A stretch of DNA of 47,646 nucleotides from Leptospira sp. B5-022. Its GTDB lineage: Bacteria; Spirochaetota; Leptospiria; Leptospirales; Leptospiraceae. The DNA lies in contig NZ_ANIJ01000029.1 in NCBI RefSeq assembly GCF_000347035.1, forward strand, positions 1-47,646, given 5' to 3'. Both the position numbers and the translations under genes were made by a program. Below, piece by piece: positions 1 to 7,474 of the stretch. How positions within the stretch are numbered: the first letter of the stretch is position 1; each line of letters begins with the position of its first letter. The notes under the pieces are model-generated. The model searched no databases and had not been told where the DNA came from. It was given only the letters and a program-made list of their open reading frames with translations.

Positions 1-190
1 GCACTTAAACTAAATTAAGATCCAAGGGACTCGAAGCTTTCGAGCGAGAGCGTTTGCAGTGACCCATAGGGAACGTCGCAAACGCGATCTGAGTCCATGG
101 ATGGACGAAGACGCGAGAAAGACGCCGTGGAGCCCAATCGAACAGGATGTGAGATTGCGAAACGGCGAGTCCCTTCTTCGGCAAAAAATT
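1..190. repeat. 190-bp tandem repeat, copy 1 (MITE-like structured element)
   Basis: This unit is identical to 191-378 apart from its last two bases, so the period is exactly 190 bp. Inside it, a 10-bp terminal inverted repeat (AAGGGACTCG at 24-33, CGAGTCCCTT at 166-175) encloses about 152 bp. Internal hairpins are CTCGAA/TTCGAG at 30-44, GCGTTTGC/GCAAACGC at 50-57 and 78-85, and GTCCAT/ATGGAC at 93-106. The architecture resembles a small non-autonomous repeat. No transposase is present. The unit may extend to the left of the window. Confidence 0.85.
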
Positions 191-378
191 GCACTTAAAC
201 TAAATTAAGATCCAAGGGACTCGAAGCTTTCGAGCGAGAGCGTTTGCAGTGACCCATAGGGAACGTCGCAAACGCGATCTGAGTCCATGGATGGACGAAG
301 ACGCGAGAAAGACGCCGTGGAGCCCAATCGAACAGGATGTGAGATTGCGAAACGGCGAGTCCCTTCTTCGGCAAAAAA
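191..378. repeat. 190-bp tandem repeat, copy 2
   Basis: Second copy, with no substitution against copy 1 over 188 bp; it diverges only where it joins unique DNA at about 379. The minus strand carries an open frame of 63 codons (195-386) that covers nearly the whole unit. Because 190 is not a multiple of three, the two copies cannot be read through in one frame. The perfect identity points to a recent duplication or to homogenisation. I do not call the open frame a gene. Confidence 0.85.
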
Positions 379-411
379 ACTTCCAAATTAGTTCCAAGGA
401 ACTTTCCGACC

Positions 412-606
412 TTAATGATGCGATTTAAGTATCATAAGCGTCATACGAAAGTTAATCCAAATAAATCTCCAGATTTGCCATGGAATACACGTCCGCAATC
501 TGAGTACCGATTTTCCCGGTACAGAGGTAAAATCCCCTTGGGTGTATGCTTCTCTAAGTTTTGCATTTTCAAGGGGAACCCATTCTTTTTCCGTCGGTTC
601 CTTCAT
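412..606 (-). CDS. Small conserved-looking protein at the end of the sulfide cluster (64 aa)
   Basis: I do not recognise a named family. The start is supported by a good Shine-Dalgarno sequence, AGGAGA, about 6 nt before the ATG. It begins 16 nt after the stop of the SQR-like gene, as expected for the last gene of the same operon. The protein has a polar N-terminus and a C-terminal half rich in Trp, Ile, Phe and basic residues (WQIWRFIWINFRMTLMILK), suggesting a membrane-associated amphipathic or hydrophobic helix; it ends in a His pair. There is one Cys, at about residue 40. A role with the flavoprotein upstream, for example membrane docking, is inference from position only. The repeat element begins about 33 bp beyond its stop. 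Confidence 0.6.
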   Translation of the reverse strand: MKEPTEKEWVPLENAKLREAYTQGDFTSVPGKSVLRLRTCIPWQIWRFIWINFRMTLMILKSHH

Positions 607-622
607 TATTTTATCTCCTGCT

Positions 623-2080
623 TTATTCTGGAATAGCCCACCATCCCGGTTTGGTCTTGGCTTTATAAAGGAATAAGTAATGTAGTAGCAACTTGATCCA
701 ATGTCCAGCTAAGCCGATCTCTCCGGTTGTATACCTCAAAGATCTCCCGAATTTTGGGTACTTTTTGTAGTCAGGGACTACCGGATAAACTGTCATGGAC
801 ACTGCTGTTCCGTCGAATAATCCTTTACCGGCCGATGCGACACAAGCCGCTCCCATCTCTGCCATCGAAGCGGTATGGCTCGGAGAGGGTTTTCCTTTTA
901 AGATCATGTCCGCTATACTTCTTGCTACGGCGCGACCCATGGTTGCAGAAGGCATCCCCGTGCGAGGAGGAGTAGATGAAATTTGGACTCCTTCTTCCGT
1001 TTTCATCACCTTGGATATAGGATGAGGTGGAGCAAAGGCAATCCCGATAGCGAATAAGTTCTGATACGAAGGTGATTGATAGGTTCGCGGCCAATCTTCC
1101 GGCATCCATTGTTCGAATGGCTTCGCTTGGTAATTCGCATCGACTTTCATCATTCCATTTGGAGCAAATAGAGTTTCGGTGATATCTTGACCGGATCTGG
1201 AATATGCTTTTAATCCTACTCCGGAAAAAAGAGGGATCAACATCGTAAAATCGCTGCGGACGAATCCGGATTCACCTTCTAACGTTACATAATGGATCGA
1301 TCCCTTTTCTACCTTTGTAACGTGAGCGCGGGTCTTCCACTGAATCTCCCTTTCTGCAAACAAGGACTCTGCGAAAATTTTGCTACTGGTGATATAGCCG
1401 CCTTGTTCTAGGTGCATTCCACCCATACCAAAATCACCTAATTCATACTCATTCGAGATCCACAGCAATCGAGCCCGGTCCCGTACTCCTGCCTTACGCA
1501 GTTCATAATCCACATTAAATAGATATTCGAACGCGGCTCCTTGGCAAGTGCACATCCCGTGCCCAGTTCCGATCACAAAGTTGAGAGTTTCTCCGGATTT
1601 CATTCGCTGTATCGCTTCTTTTAATTTTTTACCCGCTTCTTCTGCGTGAGAATAAGTGCAAACGGATAAACTATTTCCGAACTGAGGACTCAAACCCGGA
1701 GTTGCATCGAAATTCAGTTTGGGACCGGTTGCGTTCACACAGAAGTCGTATTCGATCTCCTCACTCTTTCCTTGTTTCTCTCCCGCGACATATTCGATCG
1801 TCACGTAAGGTTTGTTTCTGTGAGTGCCACCTTCGGGATGTATACTAATCGCTTTCGCTTGTATGTACCGTATTCCTAATTTGTCGTAAACCGGTTTCAA
1901 TGCGAATGTGACTTGAGAGGGTTTCATTGCACCTACTCCGACCCAAATATTGGAAGGGATCCAATTCCAGTGTGAGTTCGGTGTAATTACCACTACTTCG
2001 TGCTTATTCTTTACGTACTTTTTCAGAAGTGTTCCGGCGGTATGTCCGGATATCCCACCCCCCAAAATTAAAGTTCTCAT
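623..2080 (-). CDS. Sulfide:quinone oxidoreductase-like FAD protein
   Basis: Members of this flavoprotein family oxidise sulfide to persulfide or polysulfide and pass electrons to membrane quinone. The N-terminus has the dinucleotide-binding motif LILGGGISGHTAG (residues 4-16). An SQR-type ATGPKLNF follows at 117-124, a Cys pair CTC at 177-179 precedes GAAFEYLFN, and the C-terminal region has GEIGLAGHWIK and ends in KPGWWAIPE, typical of SQR-like proteins. C177/C179 fit the active-site Cys near 160 of classical SQRs. No Cys sits at the usual KTGY position, so the third catalytic Cys is not obvious (C413 is a candidate). I chose ATG 2080 over ATG 2086 because AGAGGAGA abuts the upstream ATG and is well spaced for 2080. 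It lies 56 bp after the RND gene in the CstR-type cluster. A related FAD disulfide reductase role is possible. Confidence 0.85.
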   Translation of the reverse strand: MRTLILGGGISGHTAGTLLKKYVKNKHEVVVITPNSHWNWIPSNIWVGVGAMKPSQVTFALKPVYDKLGIRYIQAKAISIHPEGGTHRNKPYVTIEYVAGEKQGKSEEIEYDFCVNATGPKLNFDATPGLSPQFGNSLSVCTYSHAEEAGKKLKEAIQRMKSGETLNFVIGTGHGMCTCQGAAFEYLFNVDYELRKAGVRDRARLLWISNEYELGDFGMGGMHLEQGGYITSSKIFAESLFAEREIQWKTRAHVTKVEKGSIHYVTLEGESGFVRSDFTMLIPLFSGVGLKAYSRSGQDITETLFAPNGMMKVDANYQAKPFEQWMPEDWPRTYQSPSYQNLFAIGIAFAPPHPISKVMKTEEGVQISSTPPRTGMPSATMGRAVARSIADMILKGKPSPSHTASMAEMGAACVASAGKGLFDGTAVSMTVYPVVPDYKKYPKFGRSLRYTTGEIGLAGHWIKLLLHYLFLYKAKTKPGWWAIPE

Positions 2081-2136
2081 ACACATTCTCCTCTAGGTAT
2101 TTATTAAAAAATTAGAATATATCTTTCGTTTAGTTT

Positions 2137-5100
2137 TTACTCCTTCTTTCCGGAAAACCAATAGTAAAACGCGGGTACCACAAATCTACTGAGCACTGTT
2201 GCAGCGATCTCACCGAAAATCAAAGACACCGCGAGACCCTGGAAAATAGGATCGAACAACATTACGGATGCTCCGACAATCACTGCTGCCGCAGTTAAAA
2301 ACATTGGACGAAACCTTACTACGCCGGCATCCAATACCGCTTTTTTCAACGGTTTGCCCGCTTCCAATTCGGCTTGTATAAAATCCACCAGAATGATGGA
2401 GTTCCGAACTATTATCCCTGCCCCGGCAATGAATCCGATCATGGAAGTGGCTGTGAAATACGCTCCTGAAATCAAATGTCCCGGTATGATCCCTATTAAA
2501 GAGATAGGGATCGGAGCCATAATAATGATGGGGAGTTTATAATCTTGGAACCATCCTAAAACGAGAATATAGATCAGTACCATAACGACGGCGAACGCAC
2601 CACCAAGATCCCGAAAGACCTCATACGTTATGTACCATTCCCCATCCCATTTTATTACGGGATGTTTCGTGTTCCACGGAACTTCCGAAGTGAATATCGG
2701 ATATTGTATTTTCGGGGTAAGGGAAAGGATCCCGTATACTGGAGCTTCTTCTTTTCCTGAAAACTCCGCAGTAACGTACTCCAGCGGTTTTAAGTTTTTA
2801 CGATGTAGTATCTTAGAAGGTGAGATTTCTTCCTTACCGATCAGGAACTTAGGAGAAACCGAACCCCCGTATTGGGAAGATAGATCCCAATTGGAAAACG
2901 ACCTAGGAGAAGATCGGAAATCGTTTGGAACGGAAAGGTCGACGGAAATATCCTCGGGATGTTCCGATTCCGAAAGATAGAATATCGAATTTTCTCCAAA
3001 AAAGAATCCGGCATTACGTGCTAGTATGTAAGAAGGAATTCCAACTATTCCTCCTTTTCCGAATTCGAAAGGAACCTTTATCTTGGGTCTTGTTTCGGAA
3101 AGACTGGAATCCAAGTCCACAATCCCTTCTTGATTTTCAGCAATGGATCGGATTTCTTTGGCAACGCGGATCCTTTCTTTTTCACTAGGACCGTAGATTT
3201 CTACAACGAGTGTCGATAGTACAGGCGGTCCAGGTGGTATTTCTAGAACTTTACTCAGAACGGTGTTCTCGCTGCTGAATTGTTTCAGAATGGGGCGGAT
3301 CGATTCTATGATCTCATGACTTTTTTTCTTTCTAGAATCCTTTTCCTTAAGGACGATATGCAAATCAGCTTTCCATTCATCTCTTCGTAAAAAGGTATGC
3401 TTAACCATTCCGGAAAAAGAGAAGGGTGCAGGCTCTCCCGCAAAAATTTGGATCTTCTCAACGTTCTCCTCCGCTAAAAGCCGCTTCGCAAGATCGGAAC
3501 TTAACTCTACTGTTTTTGAAAGGGGAGTTCGAGGATCATAGTCCAAGAGAATTTGGAACTCGTCCTTGTCGTCGAATGGTAGCATTTTTACTTTCACGAT
3601 CTTAAAAGCGACAAGAGAGACAGCGATCGAAAATAGAACCAGAATTAACAGAACCATTTTCGCCAAGTTTTTCTTGGATTGCAAAAGCCAACCGGCAATC
3701 CTTAGATATAAAGCGTCTAACTTAGATATTTTTCTTTCGGATTCCGATCCGGTATGCTCTTTCAGCAGCCTTAAACTAACCCAAGGGATGACTGAAAATG
3801 CAACTATGAGCGATAGGATCATGGCAAGACTTGCTCCTACCGGTATCGGTTTCATATATGGGCCCATCAGTCCTCGGACAAATGCCATAGGAAGAATAGC
3901 AGCGATCACCGTAAACGTAGCAAGGATCGTTGGATTTCCTACTTCCGAAACTGCATCCAAAATGGCCTTGACCTTCCCTCTTTTCCCGGCAAAAGAAAGG
4001 TGCCTTTCAATATTTTCCACGACTACGATCGCATCATCTACTAAAATACCGATAGAAAAAATGAGAGCGAACAAAGTTACCCGATTGAGAGTATAGTTTA
4101 GAAAATAATAAATAAATAATGTGAGAGCCAAAGTGACCGGGATTGCGACAAATACAACAAGGGAAGCGCGAAAGCCCATCCAGAGTGCGATCAATACCGA
4201 AACGGATATCGTTGCAATCAATAAATGTTCGATCAATTCTTTCGATTTCAAACCGGCCGTAAGACCGTAATCGCGGACAACTGTCAATTTTACTTCTTTA
4301 GGAAGGTCCTTTGCAAATTCGTTTGCCCGTTCCCGAATAATGCCGGCAAGAGCCTCCACGTTAGTTCCCTTTCTTTTCGAAAAAACTATCGTAACAGCAT
4401 TCTCCGCCGTATTCGGATTTTCTTTCAGAAAGAATAAAGACTGTCTCGTTCTTTCTTCAGGTCCTTCATAAATTCGAGCGATATCTCCTAACTTTATCAC
4501 TCTCCCCCAGCTTTGTTTCACGGGTATTTGTTTGAGATCATTCTCGTTTCGAATGGAGGATCCTATTTCGATATCGTAAACTTTTTTGGGATCCCAGTTT
4601 TTTCCGGCAGGGAAATCCGAAGAGTTCATCTTCAAACTTTCGGATAATTGAAGAAAATCGACGCCGTATTGTCTCATCCGATCTGGATCGGCAATTACCC
4701 GTACCGATTTCTTTCGGCCACCCAACAATTCCACTTTTGAAAGGTCCGGCGTTGAAGATAGTTCACGCGCGAGAGGAGCGATCAAGCTGCGAAGAGAATA
4801 GTCATCTTTTTCCGTAGAGCTAAAAGTAAATGCTAAGAAAGGAACATCGTCGATTGTAAACGAATTAACGGATGGCTCGGAAGTGTTCGGAGGAAGTTGA
4901 TTTTTTATCCCTAAAATTTTATGATGCACCTTCACTAAGGAAGGTTCTAAAGGTTCCCCGACTTTAAATCGTACGGTAATCATTGATTTATGGTCTTGCG
5001 TCGCGGAATAGACGAACTCCACTCCCTCCAATCCCCAAACAGCTCTTTCCACGACTTCGGTTACTTTTCTCTCCATTTCTTTTGCCGAATATTGGGGGGA

Positions 5101-5289
5101 AAAGAAAGCTATGTCGACCATCGGAACGGAAATTTGCGGTTCTTCTTCTTTTGGTGTAAGATACACGGCCAATATTCCCGCAAAAATGCTAACAGCTGCG
5201 AAGATCGGAGTCAGTTTTGAACGGATGAATTTTCCCGCGAGAACTCCTGCTAATCCTTCCGCATTATCTTTTTTAGTTTCCTGATGCAT
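2137..5289 (-). CDS. RND-family efflux pump permease (AcrB/CzcA-type)
   Basis: Inner-membrane proton-driven exporter of the RND superfamily; 1050 aa, the normal full length. A first transmembrane segment lies at about residues 25-45, followed by a large periplasmic loop. Then comes the TM4 signature ILVDDAIVVVENIE with the paired Asp residues D418/D419 of the proton relay. The second half repeats the fold, and the TM10 region reads GAGIIVRNSIILVDF. The ATG overlaps the 3' end of the tolC-like gene by 17 nt and has GGGAGAT as ribosome binding site, so the two are translationally linked. No membrane-fusion (periplasmic adaptor) gene is present in the cluster, which is unusual for a tripartite pump. 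The substrate is unknown; the CstR/SQR context suggests a sulfur species or thiol adduct, but this is inference. Confidence 0.93.
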   Translation of the reverse strand: MHQETKKDNAEGLAGVLAGKFIRSKLTPIFAAVSIFAGILAVYLTPKEEEPQISVPMVDIAFFSPQYSAKEMERKVTEVVERAVWGLEGVEFVYSATQDHKSMITVRFKVGEPLEPSLVKVHHKILGIKNQLPPNTSEPSVNSFTIDDVPFLAFTFSSTEKDDYSLRSLIAPLARELSSTPDLSKVELLGGRKKSVRVIADPDRMRQYGVDFLQLSESLKMNSSDFPAGKNWDPKKVYDIEIGSSIRNENDLKQIPVKQSWGRVIKLGDIARIYEGPEERTRQSLFFLKENPNTAENAVTIVFSKRKGTNVEALAGIIRERANEFAKDLPKEVKLTVVRDYGLTAGLKSKELIEHLLIATISVSVLIALWMGFRASLVVFVAIPVTLALTLFIYYFLNYTLNRVTLFALIFSIGILVDDAIVVVENIERHLSFAGKRGKVKAILDAVSEVGNPTILATFTVIAAILPMAFVRGLMGPYMKPIPVGASLAMILSLIVAFSVIPWVSLRLLKEHTGSESERKISKLDALYLRIAGWLLQSKKNLAKMVLLILVLFSIAVSLVAFKIVKVKMLPFDDKDEFQILLDYDPRTPLSKTVELSSDLAKRLLAEENVEKIQIFAGEPAPFSFSGMVKHTFLRRDEWKADLHIVLKEKDSRKKKSHEIIESIRPILKQFSSENTVLSKVLEIPPGPPVLSTLVVEIYGPSEKERIRVAKEIRSIAENQEGIVDLDSSLSETRPKIKVPFEFGKGGIVGIPSYILARNAGFFFGENSIFYLSESEHPEDISVDLSVPNDFRSSPRSFSNWDLSSQYGGSVSPKFLIGKEEISPSKILHRKNLKPLEYVTAEFSGKEEAPVYGILSLTPKIQYPIFTSEVPWNTKHPVIKWDGEWYITYEVFRDLGGAFAVVMVLIYILVLGWFQDYKLPIIIMAPIPISLIGIIPGHLISGAYFTATSMIGFIAGAGIIVRNSIILVDFIQAELEAGKPLKKAVLDAGVVRFRPMFLTAAAVIVGASVMLFDPIFQGLAVSLIFGEIAATVLSRFVVPAFYYWFSGKKE

Positions 5290-6703
5290 TGTTATCTCCC
5301 GAATAAAGAGTTAGTTGGGCGCGAGTTCTCAAATATTCTAGATCTATGTATTCTTTCCTAGTAAGAGCGTCCGCGGTCCTAGAAAAACTTTCCGCAAGAG
5401 ACGTCGCTGGAATATTACCTCTTTTGAATAAAGTCTGAGAAAGGATCAGTTGTTCGTACTGAATGCGATAGGATTCTTCGGAATCTTTCCCCGCCTGAAA
5501 AAGTACCCTTTCCTTTTCGGAAAGAATTTTGAACTCTGAATTTTCTTTCAGCCGCGCTTCTTTCCATTTGGTTTCCGCGGCCTTTGCTTGGATTTCCGCC
5601 TCCTTTTTGGAACCGATATCCGTTGGATTCAATAAGTTCATCTGAAGATAAACTCCCGCATTGTATGAATTCGCAAAATTTCGATCGCCGGCATAACCGT
5701 ACGCCTCGGCATAAACCCCGACCTTCGGCAAAAATTTGGAATTCTCCATAGAAACTTTATCTTTAGAGATACCTGAATATGATTCTAACATTTTCGAAAC
5801 GGGAGTCCTGACTTCGGAAGCGGAAACCGAGAGGGGTAAATTTTCGTCATAAAATTTGGCTAAAGAGGATTCCGAAGGCTGGAGATTATCGAGAACTCCG
5901 CCCGACATGATTTTTATCGATTCCAAAGACTCTTTTTTATAAAGATCTTTCTCCTTTATCTCAGAAATAAGCCTAAGCTGAACGGATTTTAACGCCAAGG
6001 AGCCTGAATGTCCTACAGGATTCGAAAACGAATCGAGTCTATATGTACTCGAAAATGAACTTAATTGCCGAAGTATTTTCTCTCGCTCCTTCACTCCCTC
6101 GGAAAAGATCAACGATGATCTGAACGCAATGGCTGTCTGAATATATAATGTTTTATTAAAATATTCCGATTCATGTATTTGCGCTTGTAATTCCTTTTCT
6201 TTTATTTCCCTAAAAGCCTCCTTTGAACCGCCTTCATAGAGTGGAAATTCCAGACCTAAGGTTCCTCTGGAATAACCGTTACTTCCTGGGCGATTCAAAG
6301 TGTCTTTGGCGAAGATATTTGCCGAATTCGGATTAAGATTCTGATATAACTGATTATTCGAATCTAAAAAGTTGGAAAGGTTAGAACGATTACTCGCAGT
6401 CGAAAAATCGGATTGGGTTGCCGATCTTTGTCCCAACTTTCCCGTAAAATTCAAAATAGGATCGTCAGTTTGGTAAGTCCGAACATCCGTATATAATTTC
6501 GGAAACCAATGTAATCCGGCCCGATCGCTCGCAGACCTTGCAGCCTCTATTTCCAAATTCTTCGTTCTGAGAGAAGGCGAATTTGCAGCGACCTTTTCCC
6601 ATACGGAAGAAAATTCCAAAACCTCTCCAAAAATACCCCCCCACAACGGAGTGACAATTAACGTTCCAGTTACTAAAAGCGAACCAAGGGACCGAATTTT
6701 CAT
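5273..6703 (-). CDS. TolC-family outer-membrane efflux protein
   Basis: Outer-membrane channel partner of the RND pump. The 476-aa protein begins with a hydrophobic signal sequence (about residues 5-25). The mature part has the long alpha-helical, Glu/Lys/Ser-rich make-up of TolC proteins with two structural repeats. The N-terminal SVWEKVAANSPSLRTKNLEI is typical of the first TolC helix, and the C-terminal ATSLAESFSRTADALTRK with a closing YIDLEYLRTRAQL matches the second repeat. It follows the DUF2892 gene by only 6 nt and overlaps the RND gene by 17 nt, so the three are one transcript. The Shine-Dalgarno sequence is weak (TAGG), suggesting coupled translation from the upstream gene. No lipobox was seen. 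Confidence 0.87.
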   Translation of the reverse strand: MKIRSLGSLLVTGTLIVTPLWGGIFGEVLEFSSVWEKVAANSPSLRTKNLEIEAARSASDRAGLHWFPKLYTDVRTYQTDDPILNFTGKLGQRSATQSDFSTASNRSNLSNFLDSNNQLYQNLNPNSANIFAKDTLNRPGSNGYSRGTLGLEFPLYEGGSKEAFREIKEKELQAQIHESEYFNKTLYIQTAIAFRSSLIFSEGVKEREKILRQLSSFSSTYRLDSFSNPVGHSGSLALKSVQLRLISEIKEKDLYKKESLESIKIMSGGVLDNLQPSESSLAKFYDENLPLSVSASEVRTPVSKMLESYSGISKDKVSMENSKFLPKVGVYAEAYGYAGDRNFANSYNAGVYLQMNLLNPTDIGSKKEAEIQAKAAETKWKEARLKENSEFKILSEKERVLFQAGKDSEESYRIQYEQLILSQTLFKRGNIPATSLAESFSRTADALTRKEYIDLEYLRTRAQLTLYSGDNNASGN

Positions 6704-6709
6704 AAATTT

Positions 6710-6940
6710 TTACCTAATAGCCTCGCATTTACGAGGTACTCCAAGTCGAGTCAGGATAAAAGCCATGGGGCAAAAACCGACTAACGAGAATAGGATCATG
6801 TTGATACTCGCTAAAATATTCAGTACCAGTCCCCAAGGACTGATAAAATACGCGATTAAGAGACCCAACAAAGAAACCGATCCTCCGATTAAGAATAGGA
6901 TCCGCTCCAAATACCAAATTTTTGCGTTTGATTCACTCAT
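6710..6940 (-). CDS. YgaP-like DUF2892 small membrane protein
   Basis: A 76-aa protein with two hydrophobic helices (about residues 13-33 and 38-60) and the FCPMAFILTRLG ending typical of the DUF2892/YgaP transmembrane domain, with C57 in the FCP motif. In other bacteria this domain is often fused to or encoded beside rhodanese domains that carry persulfide sulfur. Here there is no rhodanese. The open frame runs further upstream to 6973, but that start would place the coding region over both operators. I therefore choose ATG 6940, just downstream of operator 1. It is the first gene of the five-gene operon and sits right after the repressible promoter. Confidence 0.82.
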   Translation of the reverse strand: MSESNAKIWYLERILFLIGGSVSLLGLLIAYFISPWGLVLNILASINMILFSLVGFCPMAFILTRLGVPRKCEAIR

Positions 6941-6945
6941 TCCAT

Positions 6946-6961
6946 ATACCCCCATAGGTAT
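6946..6961. promoter_or_regulatory. CstR/CsoR-type operator 1
   Basis: A 16-bp imperfect palindrome, ATACCCCCATAGGTAT, lies 5 bp upstream of the DUF2892 start codon. The G/C tract flanked by ATA/TAT is the pattern of CsoR/CstR-family operators. A second copy lies 28 bp further upstream and a third at the repressor gene itself, which makes chance unlikely. Confidence 0.75.
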
Positions 6962-6970
6962 GATCATTTT

Positions 6971-7001
6971 CATATACCCATAGGGGTATGCTGAATGTCA
7001 A
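6971..7001 (-). promoter_or_regulatory. Promoter of the DUF2892-tolC-RND-sqr operon
   Basis: Read on the minus strand, a perfect TTGACA -35 box (6996-7001) is followed after 18-19 bp by GTATAT/TATATG as a plausible -10 (6971-6977). The spacer is slightly long and is occupied by operator 2, the usual arrangement for promoters repressed by this family. Transcription would enter DUF2892 directly. Confidence 0.65.
6974..6989. promoter_or_regulatory. CstR/CsoR-type operator 2
   Basis: A 16-bp palindrome, ATACCCATAGGGGTAT, falls in the spacer of the predicted operon promoter (-35 at 6996-7001, -10 near 6971-6977, minus strand). Binding there would block RNA polymerase, as expected for repression by the CstR-like protein. 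Confidence 0.8.
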
Positions 7002-7019
7002 CAAAAAATCGAGAGTAAA

Positions 7020-7039
7020 GGTTTGATATTGCTCAAACC
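7020..7039 (-). terminator. Possible weak terminator after the repressor gene
   Basis: A 7-bp stem, GGTTTGA/TCAAACC, with a 6-nt loop lies 50 bp beyond the CstR-like stop. The T-rich stretch comes only about 10 nt later, so termination is uncertain. Confidence 0.35.
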
Positions 7040-7088
7040 CGAAAAGGACAGAACCTAATCGGGGCTGAAAAAGGATGAAAGGAAGAGA

Positions 7089-7355
7089 TTAGAGAGAAAA
7101 AGCGGCTTTAATCGCTTTTTTTAGGTTTTTTTGGATGGAAGAAGGAGCTTTTTTTTCGGAGAAACATTTATCCATATAATCCTGTACATAAGCTTCTCCG
7201 AATTTCTTTAAAGCCTGGCTGGAAGCCTTTAGAAGAATTATGGTCTTTTCACAATCGTCATCTTTATTGTACAGATTCTTCTCGATCGCGTCTAATTGGC
7301 CCTTGATCCTATGTAGTCTATGAGTAAGCTGTTTTCTTATTTCATCTAATTCCAT
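7089..7355 (-). CDS. CsoR/CstR-family persulfide-sensing repressor (CstR-like)
   Basis: An 88-aa all-helical DUF156 (CsoR/FrmR/RcnR/CstR) repressor, recognised by HRLHRIKGQLDAIEK near the N-terminus. In copper-sensing CsoR the ligands are Cys-His-Cys. Here the first Cys is C35 and the last is C64, but the residue at the His position is Y60. Two conserved Cys without the His is the signature of CstR, which senses persulfides and polysulfides by forming di- to tetrasulfide links between the two Cys. The presence of an SQR-like gene in the operon it faces agrees with this. The gene is probably autoregulated: a third operator overlaps its own promoter. A nickel or formaldehyde sensor is less likely because the needed His residues are absent. 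Confidence 0.85.
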   Translation of the reverse strand: MELDEIRKQLTHRLHRIKGQLDAIEKNLYNKDDDCEKTIILLKASSQALKKFGEAYVQDYMDKCFSEKKAPSSIQKNLKKAIKAAFSL

Positions 7356-7360
7356 AATCT

Positions 7361-7389
7361 ATACCCTGTATGGTATGATACTTTGTCAA
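7361..7389 (-). promoter_or_regulatory. Autoregulated promoter and operator 3 of the CstR-like gene
   Basis: The 16-bp near-palindrome ATACCCTGTATGGTAT (7361-7376) lies 5 bp upstream of the repressor start codon. On the minus strand a perfect TTGACA -35 (7384-7389) precedes it, with GGGTAT 17 bp later as a -10-like element inside the operator. The layout copies that of the main operon promoter and implies negative autoregulation. Confidence 0.7.
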
Positions 7390-7474
7390 GAATATTATAG
7401 AATGAGCGCTTTACCCGCTTCCTCGTAGAAAAAAGAATGGATTTAATGTTAGTAGCCGGAGTATTTTCCTTTGC

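Noticed and set aside
195..386. 63-codon minus-strand open frame in the tandem repeat as a gene
   Set aside because: It is entirely contained in the repeat unit, has no good ribosome binding site and its frame changes between copies. It is better explained by the repeat's composition.
3566..4096. 176-codon plus-strand open frame inside the RND gene
   Set aside because: It is an antisense shadow of a conserved coding region; it lacks a ribosome binding site and any recognisable motif.
6941..6973. Longer N-terminus for the DUF2892 protein starting at 6973
   Set aside because: That start would lie in the promoter, at the -10 element next to operator 2, and would translate operator 1. The shorter form begins at the usual domain boundary.
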